A program made the position numbers and the translations under genes. This document shows, piece by piece, positions 8,786 through 17,544 of a DNA stretch of 64,000 nucleotides (position 1 is the first letter of the stretch; each line of letters opens with the position of its first letter). The notes beneath the pieces are model-generated. The model did no database searches, had not been told where the DNA came from, and saw only the letters and a list, made by a program, of their open reading frames with translations. The stretch lies in NCBI RefSeq assembly GCF_024600715.1, contig NZ_CP102332.1, positions 1,240,001 to 1,304,000 of the forward strand. Direction: 5' to 3'. The stretch is from Streptomyces changanensis. GTDB lineage: Bacteria > Actinomycetota > Actinomycetes > Streptomycetales > Streptomycetaceae.

Positions 8786-8867
8786 ACGGGCCTCCGGCGG
8801 CTGGCTCGCCAAGCGGACGACGGGGAAACCATCGCTGATCATCACGGTGCCCGCGCGACGTTACGGC

Positions 8868-10610
8868 TCAGTGTGCCGTGCGTCCAGAGCCCGCCGTCTC
8901 GGCGGGGGCGCGCCGCGCCGGCACCCGCGTCCCGTCACCGGGCTGGTGCCGGTCGTGCGGCCCGTGCGCGCCGGACGCGCCGCGCGACGCGGGGACACCG
9001 GGGGCGGCGCGGTCGACGGCGGCGCGGTCCGCGTGGTCGGCGGCGTGGTCGGTGGCGGCGGTGGGCTCATCCGCCGGGGCCTCCATCACGCGCGGCAGGC
9101 GCAGCGCCATCGCCGCGCCGGAGAGCAGCAGGGCCGCGCTGACGGCCAGGGTGACGTGCAGGCCGTGCACGAAGGCGTGGCGCGCCGCGGTGTGCAGCGC
9201 CTCGCCCGCGGCGCCGCCGAGCCCGGCCGCCACCTGGTACGCCTCGCCCAGCGAGTTGGACGCGGCGGCCGCAGCTTCGGCGGGCACGCCGGGCACCCGG
9301 GCGAGCCCGGGGGCGTACGCGGCGTTCATGACGCTGCCGAGGAGGGCGATGCCCATGCCCGCGCCGAGCTGGTAGGACGTCTCGCCGATGGCCGCCGCGC
9401 CGCCCGCGCTGTCGGCGGGGGCCTCGCTGAGCATGGACTCGTAGGCGGCGAACAGCGTGGTCTGGAGCCCGAAGCCGAGCAGCACGAAGCCCACGGTGAG
9501 CAGCAACGGCCGGTCGTGCTGCCCCATGAGCACCAGCAGCAGCACCGACCCGGCGGTGAGCACGAACCCGCCGCCGACCATGCGCCGGGGCCCCACGCGG
9601 GCGAGGGTGTACGAGCCGGTGGCGCCCGCGGCCATCGCCGCGAACGTCAGCGGCAGCAGCCGCAGCCCGGTCTCCAGGGGGCTGAGGCCGAGGACCAGCT
9701 GGAGGTACTGCACGGCGATGAGCTCCAGCCCCACCAGCGCCAGCATGGCGAGCACGATGCAGCCGACGGACGTGGTGAACGCCGCCCGGGAGAACAGCCG
9801 CATGTCGATGAGCGGATGGGCGCGCCGCCGCTGGCGCCGCACGAACAGCACGAGCAGCGCGGCCCCGAGGAGCAGCGGGCCGAGCGTCGCCGGGCTGAGG
9901 AGCTCGTCGCCCGCGCCGGCCCGCTTCACGCCGAGGACCGCGCCGAGCACGCCCGCGGCGGCCATCAGCGCGCCGAGCACGTCCCACGGCCCCTGGCCGC
10001 TGCCGCGGGACTCGGGCAGCAGCCGGCGGCCGGCGGGCAGGATCAGCGCCATCAGCGGGATGTTGATCAGGAAGACCGAGCCCCACCAGTAGTGCTCCAC
10101 GAGGAAGCCGCCGAGCACCGGCCCGGTGGCGGCGCCGATCGCGGCGACGGCCGTCCAGACGCCGATGGCGGTGGCGCGCTCGCGCCGGTCGGGGAAGACG
10201 GCGCGGAGGATGGAGAGCGTGGCGGGCATGATCATCGCGCCGCCGACACCGAGCAGGGCCCGGGCGGCGATCAGGACGGCCGGCGTGTCGGCCATCGCCG
10301 CGACCGCCGACGCGACGCCGAAGAGCGCGTAGCCGCCGAGCAGGACCCGGCGCCGCCCGATCCGGTCGCCGAGCGTGCCGAAGAGGATCAGCAGCGAGGC
10401 GCAGACGAGGGGGTAGGCGTCGACGATCCAGAGCAGGGCGGTGGAGCTCGGGCGCAGGTCCTCGGTGACCGCCGGGACGGCGACGTGGAGGACGGTCGCG
10501 TCGAGCGCGACCAGCAGCAGGCTCACACAGAGGACGACCAGGACGACCCAGCGGTTGGTACCGCCGCCGGCGGCACGCAGACGCGCTCCGGCAGTGGTCG
10601 TTCCCGACAT
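8868..10610 (-). CDS. MFS drug/proton antiporter, DHA2 (14-TM) family
   Basis: 580-residue inner-membrane exporter with about 14 hydrophobic helices. Seen: the motif-A loop GTLGDRIGRRRVLLGG, the motif C/antiporter segment GVGGAMIMPATLS and AAIGAATGPVLGGFLVEHYWW, all typical of DHA2 drug:H+ antiporters. A Pro/Ala/Asp-rich hydrophilic tail of about 70 residues follows the last helix. The ATG at 10610 has GGGAGG at 7-nt spacing. The substrate is unknown. An inverted repeat overlapping a -10-like sequence about 135 bp upstream suggests repression by a TetR- or similar regulator, though no regulator gene is adjacent. Confidence 0.88.
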   Translation of the reverse strand: MSGTTTAGARLRAAGGGTNRWVVLVVLCVSLLLVALDATVLHVAVPAVTEDLRPSSTALLWIVDAYPLVCASLLILFGTLGDRIGRRRVLLGGYALFGVASAVAAMADTPAVLIAARALLGVGGAMIMPATLSILRAVFPDRRERATAIGVWTAVAAIGAATGPVLGGFLVEHYWWGSVFLINIPLMALILPAGRRLLPESRGSGQGPWDVLGALMAAAGVLGAVLGVKRAGAGDELLSPATLGPLLLGAALLVLFVRRQRRRAHPLIDMRLFSRAAFTTSVGCIVLAMLALVGLELIAVQYLQLVLGLSPLETGLRLLPLTFAAMAAGATGSYTLARVGPRRMVGGGFVLTAGSVLLLVLMGQHDRPLLLTVGFVLLGFGLQTTLFAAYESMLSEAPADSAGGAAAIGETSYQLGAGMGIALLGSVMNAAYAPGLARVPGVPAEAAAAASNSLGEAYQVAAGLGGAAGEALHTAARHAFVHGLHVTLAVSAALLLSGAAMALRLPRVMEAPADEPTAATDHAADHADRAAVDRAAPGVPASRGASGAHGPHDRHQPGDGTRVPARRAPAETAGSGRTAH

Positions 10611-10740
10611 GTAGGTACCTCCCGCGTGGAACTCTCGCGCTCGGCGGGCGCCGGCCGGGGAGGGGACCTTCCGCGGGGCTGCCCTGCACCTGGGATTCCC
10701 CCGGTCGAGCGCGGTCGACCCGTCGGGGAGGGCGAGCGAG

Positions 10741-10759
10741 ACGTCAGCCTACGTGACGT
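10741..10759. promoter_or_regulatory. Inverted repeat over putative MFS promoter
   Basis: ACGTCA (10741-10746) and TGACGT (10754-10759) flank 7 nt. On the minus strand the centre contains TAGGCT (10746-10751), a TAnnnT -10-like hexamer directed at the MFS gene. The rest of the 10611-11135 spacer shows no gene; it ends with the PAP2 promoter. Confidence 0.45.
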
Positions 10760-11122
10760 GGGGCGGGTGGTGCGTGGCCCAGCTCTCACCGGGACACGCC
10801 GGGGAGTGTGGCGTGCGCCACGTGCGCCGCGCGCGCGGACCGCCCCGGAGGCGCGCCCCCGGGGGACGTCCCGGCGGGCCCCCCGACACTCCGCGACACG
10901 CCGACGGCGACCCCGAACGGCGTACGAATTGCCGCCCCGTCCGGCGCGGCCCCTTTTCCTCCGGCACACAAACACACTTACGGAAGAACCAGGTCCGACA
11001 TTAGGACGGGGCGCACCGCCGTTTTTTGGATAAGCGGCGGATAAACAGGCGCCGAGACCCACTCCACATCACATCGTCATCACAAAGAGACCGGAACGGC
11101 CTGGCCCGACGCTCACTCGCTG

Positions 11123-11128
11123 TAACGT
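11123..11128 (+). promoter_or_regulatory. -10 hexamer of leaderless PAP2 mRNA
   Basis: TAACGT lies exactly 7 nt before the GTG at 11136, which has no Shine-Dalgarno. Transcription would start at or next to the start codon. Confidence 0.5.
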
Positions 11129-11135
11129 CGATTGG

Positions 11136-12206
11136 GTGCGTACCGACATCTTTGCCCGACTGGACCGGGAGCCGGAACCGCCGAAGATGGAGATCCCGCG
11201 GATGAGCCGCACGCGTCTCGCCCTCTTCGGCGGGACGTCCGTGTTCTACCTGGCCATCGTGATCGCCGTGCTGGCGTCCACGTGGCTGGTGCTCATCGAC
11301 TGGAAGGTCATGCTGTTCCGGCCGTACCAGCAGTGGCCGGAGCTGCACGCGCCGCTCGACTACTTCGTGGTGCTCGGCCAGCGCGGCCCGACGGCCGTGA
11401 TGGTGGCCGCCTGGCTCGGCTGGCGTTCCTGGCGCCAGCACACGCTGCGCCCGCTGCTCGTCCTCGGCACGGCGCTGCTGCTGCTGAACGTGACGGTCGG
11501 CGCCGTCAAGATCGGCCTGGGCCGGCTCGGCCCGCACTACGCGACGCAAATCGGCTCGGCCGAGCTCTTCGCGGGCGGCGATATATTCCCTTCGGGCCAC
11601 ACCGCCAACGCCGTCGTGACCTGGGGAATCCTGTCCTACCTGGCCACCACGCCGCGGGCGCGCCGCCATCTGTCCGCCCTCTCCGCCGTGGTGGCCCTGG
11701 GCGTCGGCCTGACGACCGTCTACCTCGGTACGCACTGGCTGAGCGACGTCCTGCTGGGCTGGGCGGCGGGGCTGCTGATCCTGCTGGGGCTGCCCTGGTG
11801 CGAGCCGCTGATCGCCCGCGCCGAGGTGATGATCCTCTCCGCCCGGGACCGGCTGTTCGACCGACTGCGCGACCGGCTGCGGGAGCTCCGCCGCCCCACG
11901 GCCCCCGCGCTGCCCCTCACGCCGGTGCTGCCGCCGGGCGGGCCGGTGCCCGCCATGCAGCCGCAGCGGTCGGCGGCCGAGTGCCCGGAGGGGGCGCTGC
12001 CGGAGTTCCCGGCGGACGACCCCGCGCGCGAGCCGGCCCAGCCCGGCCCGGTGGGCGCCCAGCCCGCCGGGCTGCACGCGGGGAGCATCCGCGCGACGCT
12101 GTCGCAGCCCCGTATCCACCACGCGGTGCTGCGCTCGGAGCGGACGCCCGTCACCCCCGCGGGCAGCCGCCGCCCGCCCCGGTCCCGGCCGGTCACGGGC
12201 GGCTGA
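11136..12206 (+). CDS. PAP2-superfamily membrane phosphatase
   Basis: 356-residue membrane protein of the phosphatidic acid phosphatase 2 superfamily, which dephosphorylates lipid or polyprenyl phosphates. Seen: about six hydrophobic helices between residues 25 and 225, the motif PSGHT with the catalytic His, and YLGTHWLSDVLLGW with the second His and Asp. The first motif reads KIGLGRLGP, where the usual KX6RP spacing is altered, and the Ser-Arg normally before the second His box is replaced by Thr-Val, so catalysis may be changed. The C-terminal 120 residues are Pro/Ala/Arg-rich and hydrophilic. The start codon is GTG; the in-frame ATG at 11187 has no better ribosome site, and the -10 hexamer 7 nt upstream supports a leaderless GTG start. 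Confidence 0.82.
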   Translation: MRTDIFARLDREPEPPKMEIPRMSRTRLALFGGTSVFYLAIVIAVLASTWLVLIDWKVMLFRPYQQWPELHAPLDYFVVLGQRGPTAVMVAAWLGWRSWRQHTLRPLLVLGTALLLLNVTVGAVKIGLGRLGPHYATQIGSAELFAGGDIFPSGHTANAVVTWGILSYLATTPRARRHLSALSAVVALGVGLTTVYLGTHWLSDVLLGWAAGLLILLGLPWCEPLIARAEVMILSARDRLFDRLRDRLRELRRPTAPALPLTPVLPPGGPVPAMQPQRSAAECPEGALPEFPADDPAREPAQPGPVGAQPAGLHAGSIRATLSQPRIHHAVLRSERTPVTPAGSRRPPRSRPVTGG

Positions 12207-12238
12207 CGCACCGCCGGTCCGCCGGACACGCACAAAGG

Positions 12239-12268
12239 AAGGGCCCCGGCCGACGCGCCGGGGCCCTT
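12239..12268 (+). terminator. Hairpin terminator after PAP2 gene
   Basis: A perfect 12-bp stem AAGGGCCCCGGC / GCCGGGGCCCTT with a 6-nt loop lies 33 nt after the stop codon. Confidence 0.75.
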
Positions 12269-12371
12269 TCGCGTACCGGGGCGCCGCCCCGCTCGCCCCA
12301 CCGGCACTCGGCGCGTACCGGGGGGCCGCACGGGGCCCGGCGGGCGCTCGGTGTGGGTTCCGCGGGGGGGA

Positions 12372-12590
12372 TCAGCCCAGCCAGCAGCGGATGACGGTGT
12401 GGTCGCGCACCTCGAAGTTGATGCGGCCGGCGACGTACTCGAGGGTGATGATCGACCCGGGCGGCACGGCCCGGACGGTCGTCCAGCCCCGGGAGCGGGC
12501 CCGGTGCTCGGCGTCGCGGTCGTCGAGGCCGACGTAGGAGCCGGGGTCGTCGTCGGGGTGCGCGGGGGGTGACGCGGGTATCGGTGCCAT
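12372..12590 (-). CDS. I78-type small peptidase inhibitor
   Basis: 72-residue protein. After a Pro/Asp-rich N-terminus it carries the compact I78 (Elastase inhibitor AFLEI/YPI-like) pattern: SYVGLDDRDAEHRARSRGW, then PPGSIITLEYVAGRINFEV and DHTVIRCWLG. Members inhibit serine proteases (known of the family). No clear signal peptide is present, so it may act in the cytoplasm or leave by another route. The Shine-Dalgarno is weak (GTGAGGGC). The gene stands alone on the minus strand, about 7 kb from the streptogrisin-like protease; a link is only speculation. Confidence 0.7.
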   Translation of the reverse strand: MAPIPASPPAHPDDDPGSYVGLDDRDAEHRARSRGWTTVRAVPPGSIITLEYVAGRINFEVRDHTVIRCWLG

Positions 12591-12641
12591 GCCCTCACCG
12601 TAGGGGTGCGTACACGGCCCCCGCCATCCGCCCGTACGCGG

Positions 12642-12661
12642 TGTGTCACATGTGTGTCACA
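12642..12661. promoter_or_regulatory. Direct repeat upstream of I78 gene
   Basis: TGTGTCACA occurs twice (12642-12650, 12653-12661) with an 11-bp period, one helical turn, about 52 bp upstream of the I78 start, so a protein-binding site is possible. The rest of the 12591-12908 spacer contains two GGCGAATTCCC copies (about 12724 and 12768) and no gene. Confidence 0.35.
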
Positions 12662-12908
12662 GCCACCCGGCGGGCGGGCGGGGCGCCGTTCCGTGCGCCA
12701 GGAGGGCTGGTGAGGGGCCTTCCCGGCGAATTCCCCGCACTTCGCACCCGCCTATTCAGGGGCGGGCGAATTCCCTTCCCCGCGCTTCACCCCACCGTGT
12801 CGGCCACGTTTGATTCACGGCCTCTCCACATGTTTCCCGCATTTCCCCGGCGGACGAACGCACGCGTTCCGCGGTTACGGCGGACGGCCCACCGAGAGGT
12901 CCGGGGCG

Positions 12909-13925
12909 TCACTCGACCGGGTGTTCCGCGAGGTCCGCCGCGGATGTCCGGCGGGCGGCCGAACGGTCGAGCGCGCGGCCCAGGCGGTCCCGGACGGCCC
13001 TGATGTGGTCGTCCAGCTCCCGGGACTCCAGCACCTCGAAATCGAATCCCAGCAGCACGACGTGGACGACGAGCACGTCGAAGGCGGCCGCCCCGGTACG
13101 CAGCAGACAGCTGGTGTCGCCCTCCGCCTCCAGGACACCGTCGGCCACGCTGAGCGCCTGCGCGGCCTCGTGGGCCGGGGCGTGCAGCCGGACCACCGCG
13201 TGGGCCGCGTACGGCGCCGTGGACACACCCCGGGCGACGTAGGCGGCCAGGTCGTCGGCGGGCGGGGTACGGGGGGCGAACCGCGGCCCGTGGGGCGGTG
13301 TGGGGGTGATCCGGTCCACGCGGAAGGTGCGCCAGTCGGTGCGGTCCACGTCCCAGGCCACCAGGTACCAGCGGCGCTCCGTGCACACCAGGCGGTGCGG
13401 CTCCGCGGTGCGGCGCGTGGCGGATCCGTTGTGGTCCCGGTAGGCGAACCGCAGCCGGGTGCTGTCCCGGCAGGCGCCCGCCAGCTCCGTGAGGACGCCC
13501 GCGTCGACCTGCTGCCCCTCCTGCGGGGCGCGCAGCGCCGGCACGGTGTACGCGGTGAGCGCGCCGACGCGGCGGCGCAGCCGCCCGGGCAGCACCTGGT
13601 CCAGCTTGGCCAGGGCGCGCAGCGACGTCTCGCCGATGCCCTCGACACCGCGCCCCGCGGCGGTGCGCAGGCCGACGGCGACCGCGACGGCCTCCTCGTC
13701 GTCCAGCAGCAGCGGCGGCAGCTGGGCACCCGCGCCCAGTCGGTAGCCGCCGCCGGTGCCGGGCGTCGCGTGCACCGGGTAGCCGAGCTCGCGCAGCCGG
13801 TCCACGTCGCGGCGGACCGTGCGCGGGGTGACACCGAGCCGTTCGGCGAGGGCGGAGCCGGACCAGTCGCGGTGGGCCTGGAGCAGGGACAGCAGGCGCA
13901 GCAGTCGTGCCGAGGTCTCCACCAT
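12909..13925 (-). CDS. WYL-domain transcriptional regulator (DeoR-like HTH)
   Basis: 338-residue cytoplasmic regulator. Residues 1-60 form a winged helix (SARLLRLLSLLQ, SALAERLGVTPRTVRRDVDR); about 135-215 form the WYL domain with EPHRLVCTERRWYLVAWDVDR; a WCX-like C-terminal domain follows. WYL proteins sense nucleotides or nucleic acids and regulate DNA-damage, phage-defence or metabolic genes (known of the family). The ATG at 13925 begins the HTH directly; longer in-frame extensions are Arg/Gly-rich and unlikely. GGGAG upstream is loosely placed. The 194 bp between it and the next upstream gene contain short GCCGACCGCCG repeats but no gene. Target unknown. Confidence 0.85.
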   Translation of the reverse strand: MVETSARLLRLLSLLQAHRDWSGSALAERLGVTPRTVRRDVDRLRELGYPVHATPGTGGGYRLGAGAQLPPLLLDDEEAVAVAVGLRTAAGRGVEGIGETSLRALAKLDQVLPGRLRRRVGALTAYTVPALRAPQEGQQVDAGVLTELAGACRDSTRLRFAYRDHNGSATRRTAEPHRLVCTERRWYLVAWDVDRTDWRTFRVDRITPTPPHGPRFAPRTPPADDLAAYVARGVSTAPYAAHAVVRLHAPAHEAAQALSVADGVLEAEGDTSCLLRTGAAAFDVLVVHVVLLGFDFEVLESRELDDHIRAVRDRLGRALDRSAARRTSAADLAEHPVE

Positions 13926-14119
13926 GGGGACGAGTCTCCCGATCGTCGCGGACAGGTACGGTCCGCGACCCCACGGCCACCGCGCCGGTCGACCGCCGGA
14001 ACCGGGCCGACCGCCGCAGCGTGGCCGACCGCCGCAGCCGGGCCGACGGCCGGAACCGGCGGCCCCGGCCACGGGGCAGGGGGCCCGGAACCGGGGCCGG
14101 GGCGGCGGGGCCGCCGGGC

Positions 14120-14893
14120 CTACGGGGTGACGCGTACGCAGAGCTCGTTCTCGCCGGTGTAGCAGGGCGCGGCCCGGTAGCCCTCGCCCCGGTGCTCCGG
14201 GTAGACGAAGACGTTCCTGCGGTCCCACACGTCGTCGAGGACGCGGGCGATCCGCACCGCGTCGGCGCCGGCGGCGGGCCGCAGCCACAGCCGCCACATC
14301 CGCCGGCCCTCCAGGGGCGGCAGGGCGAGCGGCGCGTAGGGAAGGGTGAAGGCGAACGTGCCCTTCCCGCCCTCGGCCGGCACCTCGTGGACCTGGTCGT
14401 CGGAGCGCGCCTCGGCCGTCGCGCCGGCGCCGAACCCGACGCCGTACAGCACGCCCGTCACCGTGCAGCCGGCGTCGCCGAAGGTGATGTCCCCGGCCTC
14501 GGCGTGCCTGGGGCGCAGCCAGGCGCGTACGCCGAGGCGGCCCTCGGGCGTGGGGAAGGGGACGCGCGGGGCGACCGGTCCCGACGGCTCCGGCCTGCGG
14601 TCGACGAGGGCGCGCACGTCGCGGACGCCCGGCTCCACGGGCCGGTCGCCGAGGAGGACGTCCCAGCGGCCCTCGGCGAGGTCGAGCCCGGGAGGCAGGA
14701 CGGCCCGCGACCGGCCGTCACCGGCCGGAGTGAGCGGCAGCCGGACCTCGTCGGCGGCGCCGGGGCCGGTGCGGCGGAGCACCAGGTCGGACGCGGCCGG
14801 GTCGTGGCCCGTGGTGTGGAAGGTGAGGCCGCCCGCCGGGTCCGCGACACAGTCGGCGCGCGGCGCCCGGGGCGCGGTCGTGGATCCGGTCAT
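14120..14893 (-). CDS. Unassigned protein coupled to a glycosyltransferase
   Basis: 257 residues, no signal peptide and no membrane segment. The pattern of alternating hydrophobic residues and turns suggests a beta-rich fold. The gene is translationally coupled to the GT4 gene (4-bp ATGA overlap), so the two products probably act on the same glycan or glycopolymer. I recall database entries calling streptomycete homologues transferase, but I see no motif that proves this. It ends with YPEHRGEGYRAAPCYTGE close to the C-terminus. Function should be treated as unknown. Confidence 0.6.
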   Translation of the reverse strand: MTGSTTAPRAPRADCVADPAGGLTFHTTGHDPAASDLVLRRTGPGAADEVRLPLTPAGDGRSRAVLPPGLDLAEGRWDVLLGDRPVEPGVRDVRALVDRRPEPSGPVAPRVPFPTPEGRLGVRAWLRPRHAEAGDITFGDAGCTVTGVLYGVGFGAGATAEARSDDQVHEVPAEGGKGTFAFTLPYAPLALPPLEGRRMWRLWLRPAAGADAVRIARVLDDVWDRRNVFVYPEHRGEGYRAAPCYTGENELCVRVTP

Positions 14894-16179
14894 GCGCGCT
14901 TCCCCTTCCGGAGTACGTCGGCGGCCTGGTAACGGACGGTGAACGCGGTGTCGAGCACGGCGCCGCGGGCCCGGTGGAGCGCGTCCCGGGCGCGGCCGCG
15001 GCCGGCGGAGCCGGAGCCGGGCCCGCGGGCGACCAGCTCGGTGAAGATCGCCTCGTGCCGCTCGGCGATCCGCGCGGGGTCGAAGCGGCGGGACGCGGCG
15101 AGGGCCGCCTGCCCGGCGCGGCGGCGCAGGTCGTCGTCCTGGATGAGGCCGAGCAGCGCGTCGGCGACCGCGCCGGCGTCACCGACGGGGACGAGCCGCC
15201 CGTCGACGCCGTCCTCGATGATCTCGCCGGGACCGTGGGGGCAGTCGGTGGAGACCACCGGCAGACCGCACCGCATGGCCTCGACGATGGTCATGCCGAA
15301 GGACTCCAGGCGGGAGGTGACGGCCGCGACGGACCCCTTCACCCACTCCGGTTCCAACGGGTTGGCCGGGCCCATCAGGAAGACGTGGTTGTGCAGCCCG
15401 TGCCGTTCGATCAGGGCGCGCAGGGCGGTGCGCTCGTTGCCGGTGGCGTCGCCGGAGCCGTAGATCCGCAGCCGCCAGTCGGGGCGGGCGGCGACGACCT
15501 TCGCGAACGCCTCGACCAGCAGGTCGTACCGCTTGACCTGGGTGAGCCGGCCGGCGGCGACCACCCACTTGGCGGTGGAGTCGGCCGGGGGGACGCTCGG
15601 GGCGGGGACGCTGTTGGGGACGGCGTCGATGCGGACCCCGGGCAGCTTGAGCCGGGTGCGGTACGAGCGGGCGTCCGCCTCGGTGACCGTGGTGATCGCG
15701 TCGAGCAGCGGGTAGCGGAAGCCGATCTCGCGGCGCAGCCGGTAGCCGTGGCTGTCGAGGGTCAGGTGCTCCTGGCCGACCCGGACCGGGCCGCGTCGGG
15801 TCTGGCGGGCGATGTGCATGTTGAGGCCGGGGCGGGTGCCGACGACGACGTCCGCCCCGACCGTCCGCAGGTGCGCGGCGATGCGGGCGTCGGTGAGGCG
15901 GCTGTACTGCTTCCAGCGGCCGTCGCCGCGCGGGAAGACCCGGGCGGGCCGGGTGTGGTCGGGGTGGTCGCCGTCATAACCGGGGCTGCCCTTGCGCAGG
16001 TCGACCAGGTGCTTCATGGTCACGCCGGCGGGGGCGCCGAGGGTCGGCTCGTCGCGGTGGCGGAAGACGGAGACGATCTCCACGTCGTGCCGGGCGGCGA
16101 GGGCCTCCGCGAGGTTGAAGGTCGTGCGGATGGTGCCGCCGATCCCGTAGGCGTTGTGGAGCAGGAAGGAGATGTGCAT
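14890..16179 (-). CDS. GT4-family glycosyltransferase
   Basis: 429-residue GT-B retaining glycosyltransferase, cytoplasmic. The N-terminal Rossmann domain begins MHISFLLHNAYGIGGTIRT, with the glycine loop that contacts substrate; the C-terminal donor-binding domain carries VVAAGRLTQVKRYDLLVEAF and the EX7E signature ESFGMTIVEAMRCGLPVVST, followed by CPHGPGEII. Donor and acceptor are not deducible. It is first in a two-gene unit with the unassigned 257-residue protein. The ribosome site is weak (GGGGGACC about 12 nt before ATG). The 57-bp gap to the preceding same-strand gene leaves room for a promoter. Confidence 0.88.
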   Translation of the reverse strand: MHISFLLHNAYGIGGTIRTTFNLAEALAARHDVEIVSVFRHRDEPTLGAPAGVTMKHLVDLRKGSPGYDGDHPDHTRPARVFPRGDGRWKQYSRLTDARIAAHLRTVGADVVVGTRPGLNMHIARQTRRGPVRVGQEHLTLDSHGYRLRREIGFRYPLLDAITTVTEADARSYRTRLKLPGVRIDAVPNSVPAPSVPPADSTAKWVVAAGRLTQVKRYDLLVEAFAKVVAARPDWRLRIYGSGDATGNERTALRALIERHGLHNHVFLMGPANPLEPEWVKGSVAAVTSRLESFGMTIVEAMRCGLPVVSTDCPHGPGEIIEDGVDGRLVPVGDAGAVADALLGLIQDDDLRRRAGQAALAASRRFDPARIAERHEAIFTELVARGPGSGSAGRGRARDALHRARGAVLDTAFTVRYQAADVLRKGKRA

Positions 16180-16236
16180 CGCGCCGCCGGGTCCCCCAGG
16201 TCGATAGGTCGTCGTCGAGTGGACTGTACTCGGCCG

Positions 16237-17544
16237 TCACGGCGGGTAGCCAAGCTGGGGGACGGTGGCGCAGGTGCGGTCCATGTCGCCCTGGGTGACC
16301 CAGCCCCGGCCGTCCCGCCAGCGGGCCACGGACAGGCACGTGCGGCGGGTGCGCGGCGGCGAGGCGAGGCGTTCGAACCGCACGGGCAGGAGCAGCCCCC
16401 GCGCGGTGTACGGCTCGGGGCGGGTGAGGAACCGTTCGACGCAGGCGCGGGTGAGGGCGCCGGAGCGGAGGCAGGAGCGGGCGGCGTCGGTGAACCACAT
16501 GGCGGCCGCCCAGCCCTCCAGCTGCCACTGGGAGCGGGTGCCGGTGCCCCTCATGTGGGTGGCCATGGCGGTGCGGAACTCCCGTACGGCCGGGTGGGAC
16601 GGGTCGTCGTGGTTGCGGCTGGAGCCGGTCGCCCACAGGGCGTTGCGGCAGCGCGGGGAGCGGCGGTGGTCCTCGGCGACCTCGGAGGTCCAGTTCTGGA
16701 CGTTGGTGACCTTGACCGCGGGGACGGCGCCGACGGCTTCCATGGCCTCGCACAGGCGGGCGTTGCCATGGCGGTCGAGCGCGTCGAGGACGAGGTCGAC
16801 GCGCTGGGCGCGCAGGTCGGCGGCGACGGCGCGGAAGTTGGGCAGGGCGAAGTCGACCTGCCCGGGGACGACGCGGTACCCCTCGGCGCGCAGCCCCCGC
16901 GTGAGGAGGCGGGCGTAGGCGGCGGAGGCGGGCTGGTTGTAGGAGACGACGGCGGCGGTGCGCGCGCCGTGGGCGCGCTTGAAGTAGCGGTAGACCTCGG
17001 TGCCGCCGTACAGGACGCCGTCCCAGCCGGGCCGGTCGCCGGTGCGGGGGGCCGAGCTGCCGTAGATGCCGTACAGGTGGGGGTGGGTGTCGTAGGCGGG
17101 CCCGATGGGCTGGCCGCCGATGTCGGGCACGCCGGCGGCGGAGACCCGCGCGGCGCCGGCGTAGTCGAGGGCGGTGGTGGCGACGAGGGCGAACACCTTC
17201 CGCTCGTCGAGCAGCCGGGTGACGCACGTGTGGTTGCCGACGCCGCTTCCGCCGTCGTCGCAGGTGACGGCCTCGACCCGGCGGCCGTCGAGGCCGCCGC
17301 GGGCGTTGAGGGCGGCGAAGTAGGCCAGGGCGCCGTCGCGCGGCCCGGTGAACGCGTCCCCGCCGACGGGGCTGGTCGCGCTGGCGATGACGCCCACGCG
17401 GATCGGTGGCGCGCCCGGCGGGGCCGCCGTCGGCCGGGGGGCGGCGTCGCGGTCCGGCAGGCGGCTGCCGCAGGCGGCGCTCAGCGTGAGGACCGCCGCG
17501 AGCGCCGCCCGGAGGACGAGGTCAGCAGCCCGGGACGGCCGCAT
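16237..17544 (-). CDS. Liv-type substrate-binding lipoprotein (Peripla_BP_6)
   Basis: 435-residue extracytoplasmic binding protein of the branched-chain amino acid/amide type. Residues 1-25 are a lipoprotein signal with lipobox LSAAC (Cys25), and the body has the PBP type 1 pattern: IRVGVIASATSPVGG, LAYFAALNARGGLDGRRVE, CDDGGSGVG, and SYNQPASAAYARLL. It most likely feeds the permease/ATPase set encoded divergently at 18.7-22.2 kb. The ATG at 17544 lies inside the end of the upstream lipoprotein gene (23-bp overlap) and has no clear Shine-Dalgarno, so translation is probably coupled. The ligand may not be an amino acid. Confidence 0.82.
   Translation of the reverse strand: MRPSRAADLVLRAALAAVLTLSAACGSRLPDRDAAPRPTAAPPGAPPIRVGVIASATSPVGGDAFTGPRDGALAYFAALNARGGLDGRRVEAVTCDDGGSGVGNHTCVTRLLDERKVFALVATTALDYAGAARVSAAGVPDIGGQPIGPAYDTHPHLYGIYGSSAPRTGDRPGWDGVLYGGTEVYRYFKRAHGARTAAVVSYNQPASAAYARLLTRGLRAEGYRVVPGQVDFALPNFRAVAADLRAQRVDLVLDALDRHGNARLCEAMEAVGAVPAVKVTNVQNWTSEVAEDHRRSPRCRNALWATGSSRNHDDPSHPAVREFRTAMATHMRGTGTRSQWQLEGWAAAMWFTDAARSCLRSGALTRACVERFLTRPEPYTARGLLLPVRFERLASPPRTRRTCLSVARWRDGRGWVTQGDMDRTCATVPQLGYPP

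Noticed and set aside
13970..14119. Arg/Pro-coding repeats as an N-terminal extension of the WYL regulator
   Set aside because: The HTH begins at the ATG 13925; the upstream segment is short GCCGACCGCCG repeats without a ribosome site.
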